Counted from the stretch's first letter, positions 1-9,228 are shown. The stretch is DNA of 64,000 bases from Desulfovibrio inopinatus DSM 10711 (GCF_000429305.1 NZ_AUBP01000017.1:62001-126000), one strand, 5' to 3'. A program made the numbers and translations. The notes: generated by a model not told the origin, from the sequence alone.

Positions 1-582
1 CATAGCACAGAATGCGCTATTGCAAGCGCGGTAACATTTGTTTGCATCTTTATAGAACAGGGGAGAAAGAAGACTTTCGAAGACAACTTCTTGTAATGAA
101 CTTTGTTCTTCAAGTTTGGCTTTGGCAGTATCAAGTTGTTGTGTGCGTTCCCGTATGTGGTTTTCCAATGATTGTTGATAGAGGTGGCGTGTTCGGAGGC
201 GTTCGGCACGGTCGCTTGCGCGTTGGATGGCCTGTTCGAGTTCATCGAACTCGATAATGGGTTTGACAACAATATCCCAGGCGCCAAGATGAAGTGCTTC
301 GATGACGTCTCCGATTGCTCCGGTCCCTGAAATGACGATGACGGGAATCTCTGGCAGATTCTGTTCCATGTGAGCCAGAATATCGAACCCGTTGGTTCCT
401 GGCATACGCAGGTCAAGCAGCACGATATCGATCGTGGAGCGAGCGAGTTCGATAAGAGCCTTATCGCCATCGCTTACTTCCATAATCTCATGCCCTTGGT
501 CACAGAGATAATCATTGATGGATTTGCGAATTGCATTGTCGTCGTCAACAAGAAGGACTCGACGACTGGGTGGTGAAAGCAT
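1..582 (-). CDS. Response regulator with receiver and PAS-like domain (3' truncated by window edge)
   Basis: The 194 visible residues open with a CheY-like receiver domain: acidic cluster at residues 13-15, phospho-acceptor D57 in LLDLRMPG, the VISGTG switch segment and conserved lysine K107 in VVKP. A charged helical linker (about 120-165) follows, then the start of a PAS-like domain (FYKDANKCYRACNSAF). The frame is still open at base 1, so the output domain lies outside the window; PAS after a receiver often precedes a GGDEF or kinase module, but that is inference. The ATG at 582 is preceded by a strong AGGAGAAGG ribosome site, and a near-consensus promoter lies just upstream (627-655). It is divergent from aroC and probably unrelated to it. 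Confidence 0.85.
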   Translation of the reverse strand, partial: MLSPPSRRVLLVDDDNAIRKSINDYLCDQGHEIMEVSDGDKALIELARSTIDIVLLDLRMPGTNGFDILAHMEQNLPEIPVIVISGTGAIGDVIEALHLGAWDIVVKPIIEFDELEQAIQRASDRAERLRTRHLYQQSLENHIRERTQQLDTAKAKLEEQSSLQEVVFESLLSPLFYKDANKCYRACNSAFCAM

Positions 583-626
583 CCCTTCTCCTCTGCGTAT
601 TGTGAATTCTTTCGCAGTATTGAATT

Positions 627-655
627 GCTATAGGGGAATGCGTAGGTTGTGTCAA
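627..655 (-). promoter_or_regulatory. Sigma70-type promoter for the response regulator
   Basis: On the minus strand a perfect TTGACA (plus coordinates 650-655) is separated by exactly 17 bases from TATAGC (627-632). It lies about 45 bases upstream of the ATG at 582 and points toward it. No experimental support; the call rests on hexamer match and spacing. Confidence 0.6.
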
Positions 656-753
656 AGAAGGTATGCTCTGTGAGCACATTTCTCAGGTTGTCACAAATGA
701 GTTTGCAGGCTACCTACGCAATCAAGAACATTCACTGATAAGGCGGTATGTAT

Positions 754-1809
754 ATGAATGGCAACACGTTCGGGACACTGTTTCGACTGACGACATTTGG
801 CGAATCGCACGGCCCAGGGATTGGGGGGACTGTCGACGGGTGTCCTCCGGGCCTTCCACTGGATGAATCGATCATTCAGATTGAACTCGATAAACGCAAA
901 CCCGGTGGGAATATTGCGTCGACCGCTCGGAAAGAAGCTGATCTCGTCGAAATTCTCTCGGGCGTGTTTGAAGGAAAGACAACGGGAACCCCAATTGGCT
1001 TTTTGATTCGCAATACGGATCAACGTTCTCGTGATTATTCTCAGGTCAAAGATGTGTTCCGTCCTGGGCATGCCGACATCTCGTATCAAGCAAAGTATGG
1101 TGTACGTGATTATCGTGGCGGTGGCCGCGCTTCAGGCCGTGAAACCGCGTGTCGTGTTGCCGGTGGAGCCATTGCCGAACAATTGTTGCAAACCGCTGGT
1201 ATCCGTGTAACCGCAGCAACCATCGAGCTTGGTGGCATCGCGGCCACGACAGTGGATTTTTCCTCGTCCGATTCGCGTCCGTTTTTTGCCTGTGATGACA
1301 ACATCATTCCACAGTGGGAAGAACGGATACGTGATGTTAAAAAGCAGGGTGACACCGTCGGTGGGGTCGTCGAAGTGCGCGCACAGAACGTACCGGCCGG
1401 TCTCGGCGAGCCGGTGTTCGATAAACTCGATGCACGCTTAGCCTATGCGTTCATGAGCGTGGGCGCGGTCAAAGCGGTGGAGATCGGATCCGGCGTGGAG
1501 GCTGCGCGGTTACTTGGCAGCCAGAACAATGATCCTATCACGCCAGACGGCTTTCTCAGTAACAATGCTGGAGGTATTCTCGGTGGAATATCTTCAGGAC
1601 AGGATATTGTTGTGCGCGCCGCCATCAAGCCGATTCCCTCCATCGCCAAGTCTCAAAAGACTATAAATTCTGCACATGAGGCAACAGAAATTTCCATTGG
1701 TGGTCGCCATGACATTAGCGCTATCCCACGCGTTGTTCCTGTCTTAAAGGCCATGCTTCGTCTGACACTTGCAGATATGTTGTTATTGCAACGCCGTTGC
1801 AGCGGATAG
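754..1809 (+). CDS. aroC: Chorismate synthase
   Basis: Catalyses the last shikimate-pathway step, the anti-1,4 elimination of phosphate from EPSP to give chorismate, using reduced FMN in the cytoplasm. The N-terminus GNTFG..FRLTTFGESHG is the family signature, and RPGHADISYQAKYG and RDYRGGGRASGRET are the conserved FMN/EPSP-binding blocks. At 351 residues it is the usual bacterial length. An in-frame ATG exists at 748, but the AAGGCGG motif at 740-746 is only one base from it and seven from the ATG at 754, so 754 is preferred. It appears monocistronic, with a hairpin at 1883-1913. Confidence 0.97.
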   Translation: MNGNTFGTLFRLTTFGESHGPGIGGTVDGCPPGLPLDESIIQIELDKRKPGGNIASTARKEADLVEILSGVFEGKTTGTPIGFLIRNTDQRSRDYSQVKDVFRPGHADISYQAKYGVRDYRGGGRASGRETACRVAGGAIAEQLLQTAGIRVTAATIELGGIAATTVDFSSSDSRPFFACDDNIIPQWEERIRDVKKQGDTVGGVVEVRAQNVPAGLGEPVFDKLDARLAYAFMSVGAVKAVEIGSGVEAARLLGSQNNDPITPDGFLSNNAGGILGGISSGQDIVVRAAIKPIPSIAKSQKTINSAHEATEISIGGRHDISAIPRVVPVLKAMLRLTLADMLLLQRRCSG

Positions 1810-1882
1810 CACCTGCTGAAGCATATTGGTGGGTACCGTATACTCCCCAAAAATAAATCCGGAATTTTTTAGAATCACGTGT

Positions 1883-1913
1883 ATGATGGAGCGATGAAGC
1901 ATCGCTCCATCAT
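1883..1913 (+). terminator. Hairpin terminator downstream of aroC
   Basis: A 14-bp perfect stem (1883-1896 with 1900-1913) and a three-base loop, about 70 bases after the aroC stop. The following U-rich stretch is short, so termination efficiency is uncertain. The rest of the gap up to 2170 is A+T-rich and presumably holds the promoter of the diguanylate cyclase; nothing else is recognised there. Confidence 0.55.
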
Positions 1914-2170
1914 CATTTCTGAAGATCTCTGCACCCCGATATCAGTCTTGACCTTGCATTAAATCTCGTGTTGAAGCGTTTGTTGTCGTGACGAGAACAA
2001 AGAGAACATGATGTACTCTTGAAGACTTGCACACGAAGGCAATGTTGATCAATAAAGGGAAGCTGATTAGGGTGCGTGGCACAATACAAGAAACTGTTTA
2101 TTGTGAGCGAAATAAAAGGTATGTATTTAAAACAATTACCTGCTATAAAAGAAATAGTTCTATAATTACG

Positions 2171-3373
2171 ATGTTTGAACCATTGGATATCCGTACGACG
2201 CTACAAGTCGGTGCGATGACATGTCTCGTTCTTGCCGTTGTGATGGTATATTATTCCGTTGCACGGAAAACGTATCCAGGATTCCATTCATGGACACTGG
2301 GCATTGTCAGTGCCAGCATTGGGGCTGTCTTGGTTTCGATGCGTGGTTTCATTCCGACTTTTCTCACAATAATTATTGGAAACTTTCTTATTGTTTTGAT
2401 GCCATTTATGTTGGCGTACGGATTTTCAACTTTTTTCGGAGTTCGATGGAGGTTGATGCCATTTTATTCTTTCGTGTTATGTGCATTTCTATTGTTCTAT
2501 GTATGGTGGACATTTGGATCTCCAAGCTTGTATTATAGAGTCATTTGCCTTTGTGTCGTTCTGATTATCCTGTTTGGTGAGTCCTTGAGAATTGTCATGT
2601 CGTATTCGAAATCAATACTCAAAGAGTATGATCTCATTTTGGTCGTATTTCTTGTGTTTACGATGTCTTCATCTTTCCTTCGCCTTGTTGTTACCATGAA
2701 GCATAAACCTCCGGTATCTTTCTTAAATAATGTCGAAGTATGGAGCAGCGTGGCGATTCTTATGACGATTATTGGTATCGTCGGGATAATATCGTCACTT
2801 ATTATAATAAACTCTCATCGTATTGAACTCGACTTATTGAAAGTAGGTCGTAAGATTGAAAGGCTTGCACGATTGGATGGACTAACCAATTTGTTCAATA
2901 GAAGGTGCTTTGATGAAAAGCTTACCGAAGAATTCAGGCGAGCACAGAGAGCATCTCGGCCAATTTCTTTGATTATGGCTGATATTGATTTCTTTAAGCT
3001 GTACAATGATACATATGGACATCAAAGCGGGGATGATTGTCTGAAAGAGATCGCCTCTATTTTTCAAAAGTGTAGTAGGAGAGCGTCTGATATCGCTGCT
3101 CGGTATGGAGGAGAAGAGTTCGTCTTGTTGCTTCCGGATACAGATTCAGCGGGAGCGCGCAATGTTGCGAACGAAATCCAAAACAGTATTCAAGCCAAGG
3201 CAATTGCTCATAAAGCGTCTTGCGTCGCCAACGTCGTGACTATCAGTATCGGTGTCTCGACAATCCGTCCTGACAGCATGATGCAGCCTGATGACTTGGT
3301 GAAGTATGCTGATCAAGCACTGTACGCGAGCAAGAAGAAGGGGAAAAATCAAATACAGCAGTATGAAGTGTGA
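2171..3373 (+). CDS. Membrane-bound diguanylate cyclase (GGDEF)
   Basis: Predicted to make cyclic di-GMP from two GTP at the inner membrane. About six hydrophobic segments occupy residues 15-220 and act as an uncharacterised membrane sensor. The GGDEF domain starts with the DGLTNLFNRRCF motif and has an intact GGEEF active site at about residues 313-317. An RxxD inhibitory site (RASD) lies exactly five residues before it, so product feedback inhibition is likely. The frame extends upstream to 2027, but those 48 residues are basic, come from A+T-rich DNA and do not resemble the family; the ATG at 2171 directly before the hydrophobic region is preferred, although no strong ribosome site is visible. 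Signal sensed unknown. Confidence 0.9.
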   Translation: MFEPLDIRTTLQVGAMTCLVLAVVMVYYSVARKTYPGFHSWTLGIVSASIGAVLVSMRGFIPTFLTIIIGNFLIVLMPFMLAYGFSTFFGVRWRLMPFYSFVLCAFLLFYVWWTFGSPSLYYRVICLCVVLIILFGESLRIVMSYSKSILKEYDLILVVFLVFTMSSSFLRLVVTMKHKPPVSFLNNVEVWSSVAILMTIIGIVGIISSLIIINSHRIELDLLKVGRKIERLARLDGLTNLFNRRCFDEKLTEEFRRAQRASRPISLIMADIDFFKLYNDTYGHQSGDDCLKEIASIFQKCSRRASDIAARYGGEEFVLLLPDTDSAGARNVANEIQNSIQAKAIAHKASCVANVVTISIGVSTIRPDSMMQPDDLVKYADQALYASKKKGKNQIQQYEV

Positions 3374-3669
3374 ATCACTGTGCCTGTATCCTTCAAGATT
3401 CACTCCTCGTCTTGAGCAGTTTATAGTGTGAAAGCAAAAAAACGATCCTGCCTCTCTCCTGCTCCCGGCCATTCTTTGTTGTCTGGACTTCGTTGATAAA
3501 TTTTGTTTTGTTGTTTTTTGTGTAGACACCTGTTTTTCCACGAGAGAGACTGTTGCCTAGGGGTACAGATGAACCCCACACCATATGGAGGGGCTCTGCA
3601 TGTTGACGGCGGTATTCCTGATTGGATGGAATGCGCCTTTTTCAACGAACTTGTCAGAGTGAGGGTATT

Positions 3670-5025
3670 ATGAAGAAATACATGATCTGGACACTGGTCA
3701 TTGTCGCCCTTGTTGCCGCTGGCTGGTATGCTTTTGCTAATCAACCCGGGCTCCTCGTGAAGACAGCCCTGGTCTCTCCCAAGAATATCGCCGCGTATGT
3801 CGAGGAGCGTGCCCGAACGACGTTGCCCCGTACCTATCGGGTCACCATGCCGTTCCCCGCAACGGTCATGCCTATTGATGTGCAAGCTGGGGATCGCGTT
3901 CATTCCGGCCAAGTGGTCGCGTCTTTGGAGATGGACGATATCAAGACCGAGCTTTCCCTTGCCGAAGCCGATGCTGAGCGTCTCAACGCTGAAATTGCAG
4001 TCAATCAGAATATGTCGCTTGAGAAAACCGCTTTGATTGAAGCCGGGAGTCTTATTGAATCCATGGTGAAAACATCGGAAGCAGCCCATGAAATGGTTAA
4101 GGCCAAGCAGGCACAGGTCGATTATTCGGCGTGGTGGTTGAATGCCATTGGAACGTTGCGGAAACAACAGGCTGTTGCCGACGAAAAATATCAGGAAGCG
4201 CGAAAAGAAAAAGCCCAAGCTGTCGTTGATTTATCGACAGGGAATCTGACGGCCAAAGCTATTGATGCCATTCTCGAAGCGTTTCGGCTTGGTCCGGAGT
4301 ATGTCACGGAATACATGACAGTGAAAAATGGGCGAACCGATGCGTTATTCAAATCGCGGGATGCCGCGCAAGCGCGTTTGGCACAGGCTCAACGCAATGT
4401 GGAGAAGGCTTCCTTGAAAAGTCCGGTGGATGGCATCATTCTCAAGCGAGCCGTGGACAATAAGGTCGCTTTAGCGGGAGGCGTTGATTTGTTGTTGATT
4501 GGCCGACTTGAAGAGCTGGAAGTGACGGCCGATATTCTTTCTCAGGAAGCTGCACGTATTCACCCTGGCGACCGTGTGGAGATGTATGGTGAAGCATTGT
4601 CCGACGCGACGCTGCACGGTACGGTGAAAGAAGTCAAGCCGTTGGCGTTTACGAAACTTTCGTCTTTGGGAGTGGAGCAGCAACGTGTTCCCGTTATTAT
4701 TTCATTGCCCGATGATGTCAAAAAGACACTCTCTCCCTCCGAACAGCATCTCGGTGTTGGGTATCGCGTTCGCGTTCGTATCTTCACACAAAAGCATGAT
4801 AATGTCCTGGTCGTTCCTCGATTGGCTTTGTTTCGCTCCGAGAATGGTCAGTGGCAGGTTTTTACAGTTGAGCAGGGAAAAGCTGTATGCAAAACAGTCA
4901 CCGTCGGTATTCTCAACGATAAAGAAGCTGAGATCACCTCAGGGTTATCTTCTGGTGATAATGTCATTTCTGCACCACCGAAAAATCTTGTCAATGGAAC
5001 CCGTGTCCATGCGGTGTCCGGGTAA
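3670..5025 (+). CDS. HlyD-family periplasmic adaptor protein
   Basis: A 451-residue membrane fusion protein of the HlyD/AcrA type. It has an N-terminal membrane anchor or uncleaved signal (residues 4-21), a split lipoyl-like hairpin (VMPIDVQAGDRVHSGQVV near 60-80 and SPVDGIILKRAVDNKVALAGG near 255-275), a long charged coiled coil between the halves, and beta-barrel and membrane-proximal domains to the C-terminus. Such proteins bridge an inner-membrane pump and an outer-membrane channel. No ABC, RND or MFS partner and no TolC homologue are adjacent, so the substrate is unknown. A GAGGG site precedes the ATG at 3670; the frame extends upstream to 3622 without support. Confidence 0.85.
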   Translation: MKKYMIWTLVIVALVAAGWYAFANQPGLLVKTALVSPKNIAAYVEERARTTLPRTYRVTMPFPATVMPIDVQAGDRVHSGQVVASLEMDDIKTELSLAEADAERLNAEIAVNQNMSLEKTALIEAGSLIESMVKTSEAAHEMVKAKQAQVDYSAWWLNAIGTLRKQQAVADEKYQEARKEKAQAVVDLSTGNLTAKAIDAILEAFRLGPEYVTEYMTVKNGRTDALFKSRDAAQARLAQAQRNVEKASLKSPVDGIILKRAVDNKVALAGGVDLLLIGRLEELEVTADILSQEAARIHPGDRVEMYGEALSDATLHGTVKEVKPLAFTKLSSLGVEQQRVPVIISLPDDVKKTLSPSEQHLGVGYRVRVRIFTQKHDNVLVVPRLALFRSENGQWQVFTVEQGKAVCKTVTVGILNDKEAEITSGLSSGDNVISAPPKNLVNGTRVHAVSG

Positions 5026-5193
5026 CAAAAGACATGTTTGTCGGAGAACGCGTGCATCGCGCGTTGGTAAGACGATATTATTTTGCTGTAACGCAATGAC
5101 ATGGAGTGGTGTTATATAGACTTCTTGCGCAAAGAGAGGTAGCTCTTTCAGAATTCGTATTCCTCCTCAAACTTGAGCAAGCAAGGAGTCATC

Positions 5194-5559
5194 ATGCGTT
5201 GTATTCATATTTTCTGTTCTTTATTGACTGTCTTGTGCTTTGCATCTTTTGCCTTCTGTGCTCCACAGTATCCTGAAGAAATAGCAAAAGAAGTACCGTT
5301 GTATCCAGGCGCGTCAGTTATGCACGTCATGCAGATGCAAGGAATTCTACAGGTCGTGATACAACCGCAAGGTGCTATGGATGACGTTGTCACATTTTAC
5401 AAAGATGCCGCAAAAAAATCCGGTTGGACAAGCGTGTTGGAAACGACTGTTCCAGACGGGAATTCATTACATTATTCCAAGGGCGACTCCGGCTTGACTA
5501 TTACCGTAGGACAAGATGAAGAGCTTGTCGTTCTTATTGTTCTCGCACATCAAAATTAG
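5194..5559 (+). CDS. Small secreted protein of unknown function
   Basis: A 121-residue protein with a clear Sec signal peptide (MRCIHIFCSLLTVLCFASFAFC, cleavage near residue 22). The mature part contains YPGASVMHVMQMQGILQVVIQP and a segment resembling domains that measure slow change in a variable over time (VVTFYKDAAKKSGW), a pattern seen in small periplasmic proteins of Desulfovibrio-like bacteria. The function is not recognised. AAGGAG lies seven bases before the ATG. It is 168 bases after the HlyD-type gene and may or may not be co-transcribed with it. Confidence 0.7.
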   Translation: MRCIHIFCSLLTVLCFASFAFCAPQYPEEIAKEVPLYPGASVMHVMQMQGILQVVIQPQGAMDDVVTFYKDAAKKSGWTSVLETTVPDGNSLHYSKGDSGLTITVGQDEELVVLIVLAHQN

Positions 5560-5673
5560 CAATTTTGCATGGCATAATGTGCAGGTGCCGATTACGGCGT
5601 GTGTACGCTTCATTCTCATCCCAGAGAAGAAGATTGATGTCTCGTGTTGATCACAATTTTTTCAGGAATCGGC

Positions 5674-6678
5674 ATGACGGAAACACATGAAGATCGTTTG
5701 GATTCGCTTGCACGGCCGGCCACCCTGGCCGTCATCGATGATTTGGAACGCGCCGGGATATTGAACAGGAGCGCTACGCGCACTGCACGGCGTCATGTTC
5801 TGTCTCAACGACAATGGCTTCTTTGGGCTGACCGCTTGCTTTTCGCCCTGGGCTTGGTGCTTCTGCTGGCCGGCTTGGCGTGCCTGGTCGCAGCGAATTG
5901 GCAGAGCATGACTGGTTTAAAGAAAATCGTCTTGGCTGCCCTCGGCTTGGCTCTCACTGCCGGAGGAGCGGCATGGGCCAAAGAAGGGAGTCTCTTACGC
6001 CAGGGGCTGCTCTTGGCGGCGTCCACGTTTGTCGGTGTTGTGTTTCTGGTGATTGGGCAAGTTTATCAAACCGGGGCCGATGCCTGGGAGTTGTTTGCGC
6101 TATGGGCTGTTCTGATGTCCGGTTTTGTTGTTGCTTTGCCCTCCGCACCGATGCTGGCGTTTCATCTGACCGTTCTTGATACGGCATATATTTTATATTT
6201 TGAGCAAGTTGCCCAACCGTCAGGAGCAAACTGGCCATTGTTCTGGTGTGGGTTATTTGTGCTTCAACTCGGGTTTTATTGGGGATCTTTTCGTATCAGG
6301 CAAGCCTTGTGGTACAAGCGATTACTCTTACTTGCCTGCCTGAGTTTGGCTGTGACCCCGGTATGTTTTGGTATTGCGCTGTGGCCAAGTGCGTCGGGGG
6401 CATTTCAGGATTATATCGGGCCGATTGTAGCGTGTGTGGTGGGATTACCGTTTGCCTGGCGGCTGTATGTGCAGCTCGCTGACATCCGATCTTTTTCCCT
6501 GGTTGTTTTTGCTCTGGAGGCCATTGTTCTGACTGGCATCGGCCGCGTCATGCTTGAGATGCCATTGTTCGGATACGAAATATTTCTCTTCGGTCTCATT
6601 TTGGTGTTCGCGACAGGTAAGGCTGTCGCCATAATTCGGAAATGGCATCGTCGTATGGAGGAGCACAATCATGCATGA
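5674..6678 (+). CDS. DUF2157 domain membrane protein
   Basis: A 334-residue inner-membrane protein. A cytoplasmic helical N-terminus (residues 1-50) resembles the DUF2157 entry (LERAGILNRS...RRHVLSQRQWLLWADRLLFALGLVLLLAG), followed by about nine to ten transmembrane helices. Function is unknown across the family. It is the first gene of a three-gene overlapping operon with a DUF4401 protein and a GDYXXLXY protein, a recurrent arrangement in proteobacteria. The ATG at 5674 is chosen over the upstream in-frame start at 5644 because the DUF2157 homology begins there and AGGAATC precedes it. Confidence 0.85.
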   Translation: MTETHEDRLDSLARPATLAVIDDLERAGILNRSATRTARRHVLSQRQWLLWADRLLFALGLVLLLAGLACLVAANWQSMTGLKKIVLAALGLALTAGGAAWAKEGSLLRQGLLLAASTFVGVVFLVIGQVYQTGADAWELFALWAVLMSGFVVALPSAPMLAFHLTVLDTAYILYFEQVAQPSGANWPLFWCGLFVLQLGFYWGSFRIRQALWYKRLLLLACLSLAVTPVCFGIALWPSASGAFQDYIGPIVACVVGLPFAWRLYVQLADIRSFSLVVFALEAIVLTGIGRVMLEMPLFGYEIFLFGLILVFATGKAVAIIRKWHRRMEEHNHA

Positions 6679-7741
6679 AGAACCCGTTCTTGCTGACGTC
6701 CTGGATTCGCTCGAAATCCAGGGGCATATTGATGCTTCCGTCAAAGCGCAGGCAGCAGTGTATTTTGCGGAGCGAGCAGGCCATATTCCTGATGGGCTGC
6801 TTGTTCGATTGTTTCAAGGCATATCGGCCTGGATCGCATCGTTCTTTTTGTTAGGGTTTCTTGTTACAATCGGCGTCCTGAATGATACGACGGTGTCCAT
6901 GATGTTTTGTGCCGCGGCCTGTTTTGCCGCGGCCATTTTTTTTGCTCGTGGAAAACGCCGGGATACCGTGACACATGAACAATTTGTGATCGCCTTCGCT
7001 TTGGTTGCCAATGGGCTTTTTCAAGGTGCCTGTTGGGACATGCTTCATCTGGATTATGAAAAGGCGTCCATACTTGTTTTGGCGGGGATACAAGTTGGAG
7101 TAACTCTTGTCTATTTTTTGTTCTTTTCCGAGCGTACAATACGGTTCTTGACTAGCTTATGCGCGCTGAGTCTGTTTGGATTATGGTGTTTTTGGGATTT
7201 TGAAAATACCTGGGGGCCGGTGATTATATCGGCCATTTGCGGACTCTATTTACTGTCTTCTCCATTTATTCCGAATCGTCGTGATATTCGTGCCCCCCTG
7301 GAATTGACGGCAGCACTTTCCGGACTTGGCGTACTTGTTGTCATGCTTTTTGGGACTGGTCACTTAGAATGGCCGCAACAGGCTGTTTGGACTTCGTTGC
7401 TGGTCCTGGCTCTTGCCCTCAAAGCATGGATGCGGCCAGCAAAAATCTCATGGGGGATCGGCATCGTGACGGCCATTGTGCTCGGTGTATTGATACATCC
7501 CAGCATTATAGCGGCCCTGTATTTACTTTTTCTGGGGCACGAGAGAGGGGAACGAGTCTTGACTGCGCTGGGGTTGATTTCTTTGCCGGTGTTTATCGTG
7601 ATGTATTATTACAATCTTGAATTCAGCCTGTCTGAGAAGGCATATATTCTGTTTGCCAGCGGGGCATTGCTACTGGCAGTACGCTGGGCCATTTTGCGAT
7701 GGAGCGGAGAACGCGCGGTACAGGGAGGGAGTGCCTCATGA
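6671..7741 (+). CDS. DUF4401 domain membrane protein
   Basis: A 356-residue polytopic membrane protein with roughly ten hydrophobic helices, beginning with a short cytoplasmic helical segment (VLDSLEIQGHIDASVKAQAAVYFAERAGHIPDGLLVRLFQGISAWIASFF, split here only by description of its start). It matches the DUF4401 type usually found with DUF2157 proteins. The start overlaps the preceding stop by eight bases, implying translational coupling, and the stop overlaps the next ATG. No catalytic motif is visible. Confidence 0.82.
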   Translation: MHEEPVLADVLDSLEIQGHIDASVKAQAAVYFAERAGHIPDGLLVRLFQGISAWIASFFLLGFLVTIGVLNDTTVSMMFCAAACFAAAIFFARGKRRDTVTHEQFVIAFALVANGLFQGACWDMLHLDYEKASILVLAGIQVGVTLVYFLFFSERTIRFLTSLCALSLFGLWCFWDFENTWGPVIISAICGLYLLSSPFIPNRRDIRAPLELTAALSGLGVLVVMLFGTGHLEWPQQAVWTSLLVLALALKAWMRPAKISWGIGIVTAIVLGVLIHPSIIAALYLLFLGHERGERVLTALGLISLPVFIVMYYYNLEFSLSEKAYILFASGALLLAVRWAILRWSGERAVQGGSAS

Positions 7742-8223
7742 AACAACGTGTGCTCATCCTCGGTTCGGCCCTGATTATACTGGCGTTGGCGGCTGGTATC
7801 GTCGTGACGAAGGAGAACACCCTTCGTGAAGGGTCTTGTGTTTTACTGCCCTTACGTCCAGTCGATCCCCGGTCATTGTTGCAGGGGGATTACATGGCGC
7901 TGGCGTATCAGCTGGAGGACGATGTGAAAAAGCTGTCGCTTCCTCCGAAAGGCCGATTGGTTGTACGCCTTGATGATCATGATGTCGCTTCATTTGTCCG
8001 TATTGATAATGGAACATCGTTGTCTGATGATGAGCGCTATCTCAAGTTTACCAATACAGGAACGCCTCGAGTTGCCCCGCATTCGTTCTTTTTTGAGGAA
8101 GGAACGGGAGAGCGATATGCTGGTGCAAAGTACGGAGAGTTGCGCGTGGATGGCGATGGAAATGCCATTCTCACGCATTTACGCGACAAGGAATTCAAAC
8201 GAATTGTTCCGGAAACGCCGTGA
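7738..8223 (+). CDS. GDYXXLXY domain protein
   Basis: A 161-residue protein with an N-terminal membrane anchor (residues 4-22), then an extracytoplasmic domain containing LRPVDPRSLLQGDYMALAYQ; GDYMALAY is the signature that names the GDYXXLXY family. Members accompany DUF2157 and DUF4401 membrane proteins, as here, suggesting one membrane complex of unknown role. The ATG overlaps the upstream stop as ATGA. It ends 18 bases before the convergent mrr-like gene, with no separate terminator visible. Confidence 0.88.
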   Translation: MKQRVLILGSALIILALAAGIVVTKENTLREGSCVLLPLRPVDPRSLLQGDYMALAYQLEDDVKKLSLPPKGRLVVRLDDHDVASFVRIDNGTSLSDDERYLKFTNTGTPRVAPHSFFFEEGTGERYAGAKYGELRVDGDGNAILTHLRDKEFKRIVPETP

Positions 8224-8241
8224 TGGAAGTTCTGGGCAAGG

Positions 8242-9168
8242 TTATGCTTCGATAAAATAATCCGTGTCGATCTTTTGGATATGGAACGTCTGCACGATGG
8301 TGACACCGACGTGGTGCTCTATCATGAGTTCCGCTAACCGGTCGCCATCAATCAGAATAATTTTACTTTCGATGTTTTGGGTAAATGCATACGCCTCTTT
8401 GCTGAATTGCGACGTGGTGATGTAGATTCCTTTTTTTGCACGTTTTCCCTGCAATGCTCCGGAAAATTTCTGAATTTCCGGTCGGCTGACGGTATGTGTC
8501 CACTTTTTTGCCTGGACATAAATGGTATCCAGCCCAAGTTTGTCTTCATTGATAATACCGTCAATACCTTCGTCACTGCCTTTGCGCGTCAACATGCCGG
8601 CTTCTTTTCGGGAGCCACCATATCCCATGGCCAAAAGGAGATCGATAACAAGCTGTTCAAAGAAACGGTATGAACAGCCCAAAATGCTGGCCATGATCTC
8701 CTGTTTGAGTCCTTCCGTTATGGCGCTAAGACCACGTTCAATATCTTCTTCGGGTGTGTTTTCCTGTTCACATGAAATAGATTGGTCAGACTCTTGCGTT
8801 GGTGCATTCTCGCCATTTTTTTTGCCTTGTCGGAAAGCTACATAGTCAGGATATTGCATTAAAAAATTTATACCGATTGCATCGGGTTTTTCTTCCGATA
8901 TGATATGCATCCCTCTGTCGGTGATAATAAAATACCCGCGTTTTCGCGAAGCAATGAGTCCCGCTTGTTTGAGGTGCGATTTTGCCCAGGCCAGTCTATT
9001 GACGAAGATGCGTTGTTTTCCACTGGGAAGAAGGCGGTGTTGTTCTTCTTCCGTCATGTCGAATTGGTTTTCGAGCGCGTCGAGAATGTCGCGATTGGAG
9101 TGCTCGTTTCCATCGGACAAGAATTGAAGAAGTGGAAGCATCGTGCTTTGGAAATCAGGAATTGCCAT
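8242..9168 (-). CDS. mrr: Mrr-like type IV restriction endonuclease
   Basis: A 308-residue Mrr-type protein. The N-terminal half (1-100) is the winged-helix DNA-binding domain typical of Mrr_N (MAIPDFQSTMLPLLQFL...). The C-terminal half carries the PD-(D/E)XK nuclease fold: the GIDGIINED aspartate and the YVQAKKW catalytic QxK. Family members cut DNA with modified adenine or cytosine and need no partner methylase; none is adjacent. The ORF can be extended 12 codons upstream, but family alignment starts at MAIPDFQ. It stands alone between the GDYXXLXY operon and the T6SS block, consistent with an acquired defence gene. Confidence 0.88.
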   Translation of the reverse strand: MAIPDFQSTMLPLLQFLSDGNEHSNRDILDALENQFDMTEEEQHRLLPSGKQRIFVNRLAWAKSHLKQAGLIASRKRGYFIITDRGMHIISEEKPDAIGINFLMQYPDYVAFRQGKKNGENAPTQESDQSISCEQENTPEEDIERGLSAITEGLKQEIMASILGCSYRFFEQLVIDLLLAMGYGGSRKEAGMLTRKGSDEGIDGIINEDKLGLDTIYVQAKKWTHTVSRPEIQKFSGALQGKRAKKGIYITTSQFSKEAYAFTQNIESKIILIDGDRLAELMIEHHVGVTIVQTFHIQKIDTDYFIEA

Positions 9169-9228
9169 AGTTCCATGAGGGTAAGAGTTTATCAATGAGA
9201 CCAAGAGCAGCGAAACAGCAATAAAAGG

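Noticed and set aside
691-1089. Minus-strand 132-codon ORF over the start of aroC
   Set aside because: It is a shadow of the aroC frame with no ribosome site and no family resemblance.
2027-2170. 48-codon N-terminal extension of the GGDEF protein
   Set aside because: Basic, A+T-rich, unlike any membrane sensor, and separated from the hydrophobic region by a better-placed ATG at 2171.
3421-4218. Minus-strand 265-codon ORF overlapping the HlyD-type gene
   Set aside because: Histidine/Gly-rich shadow with no recognisable domain, antisense to a clear family member.
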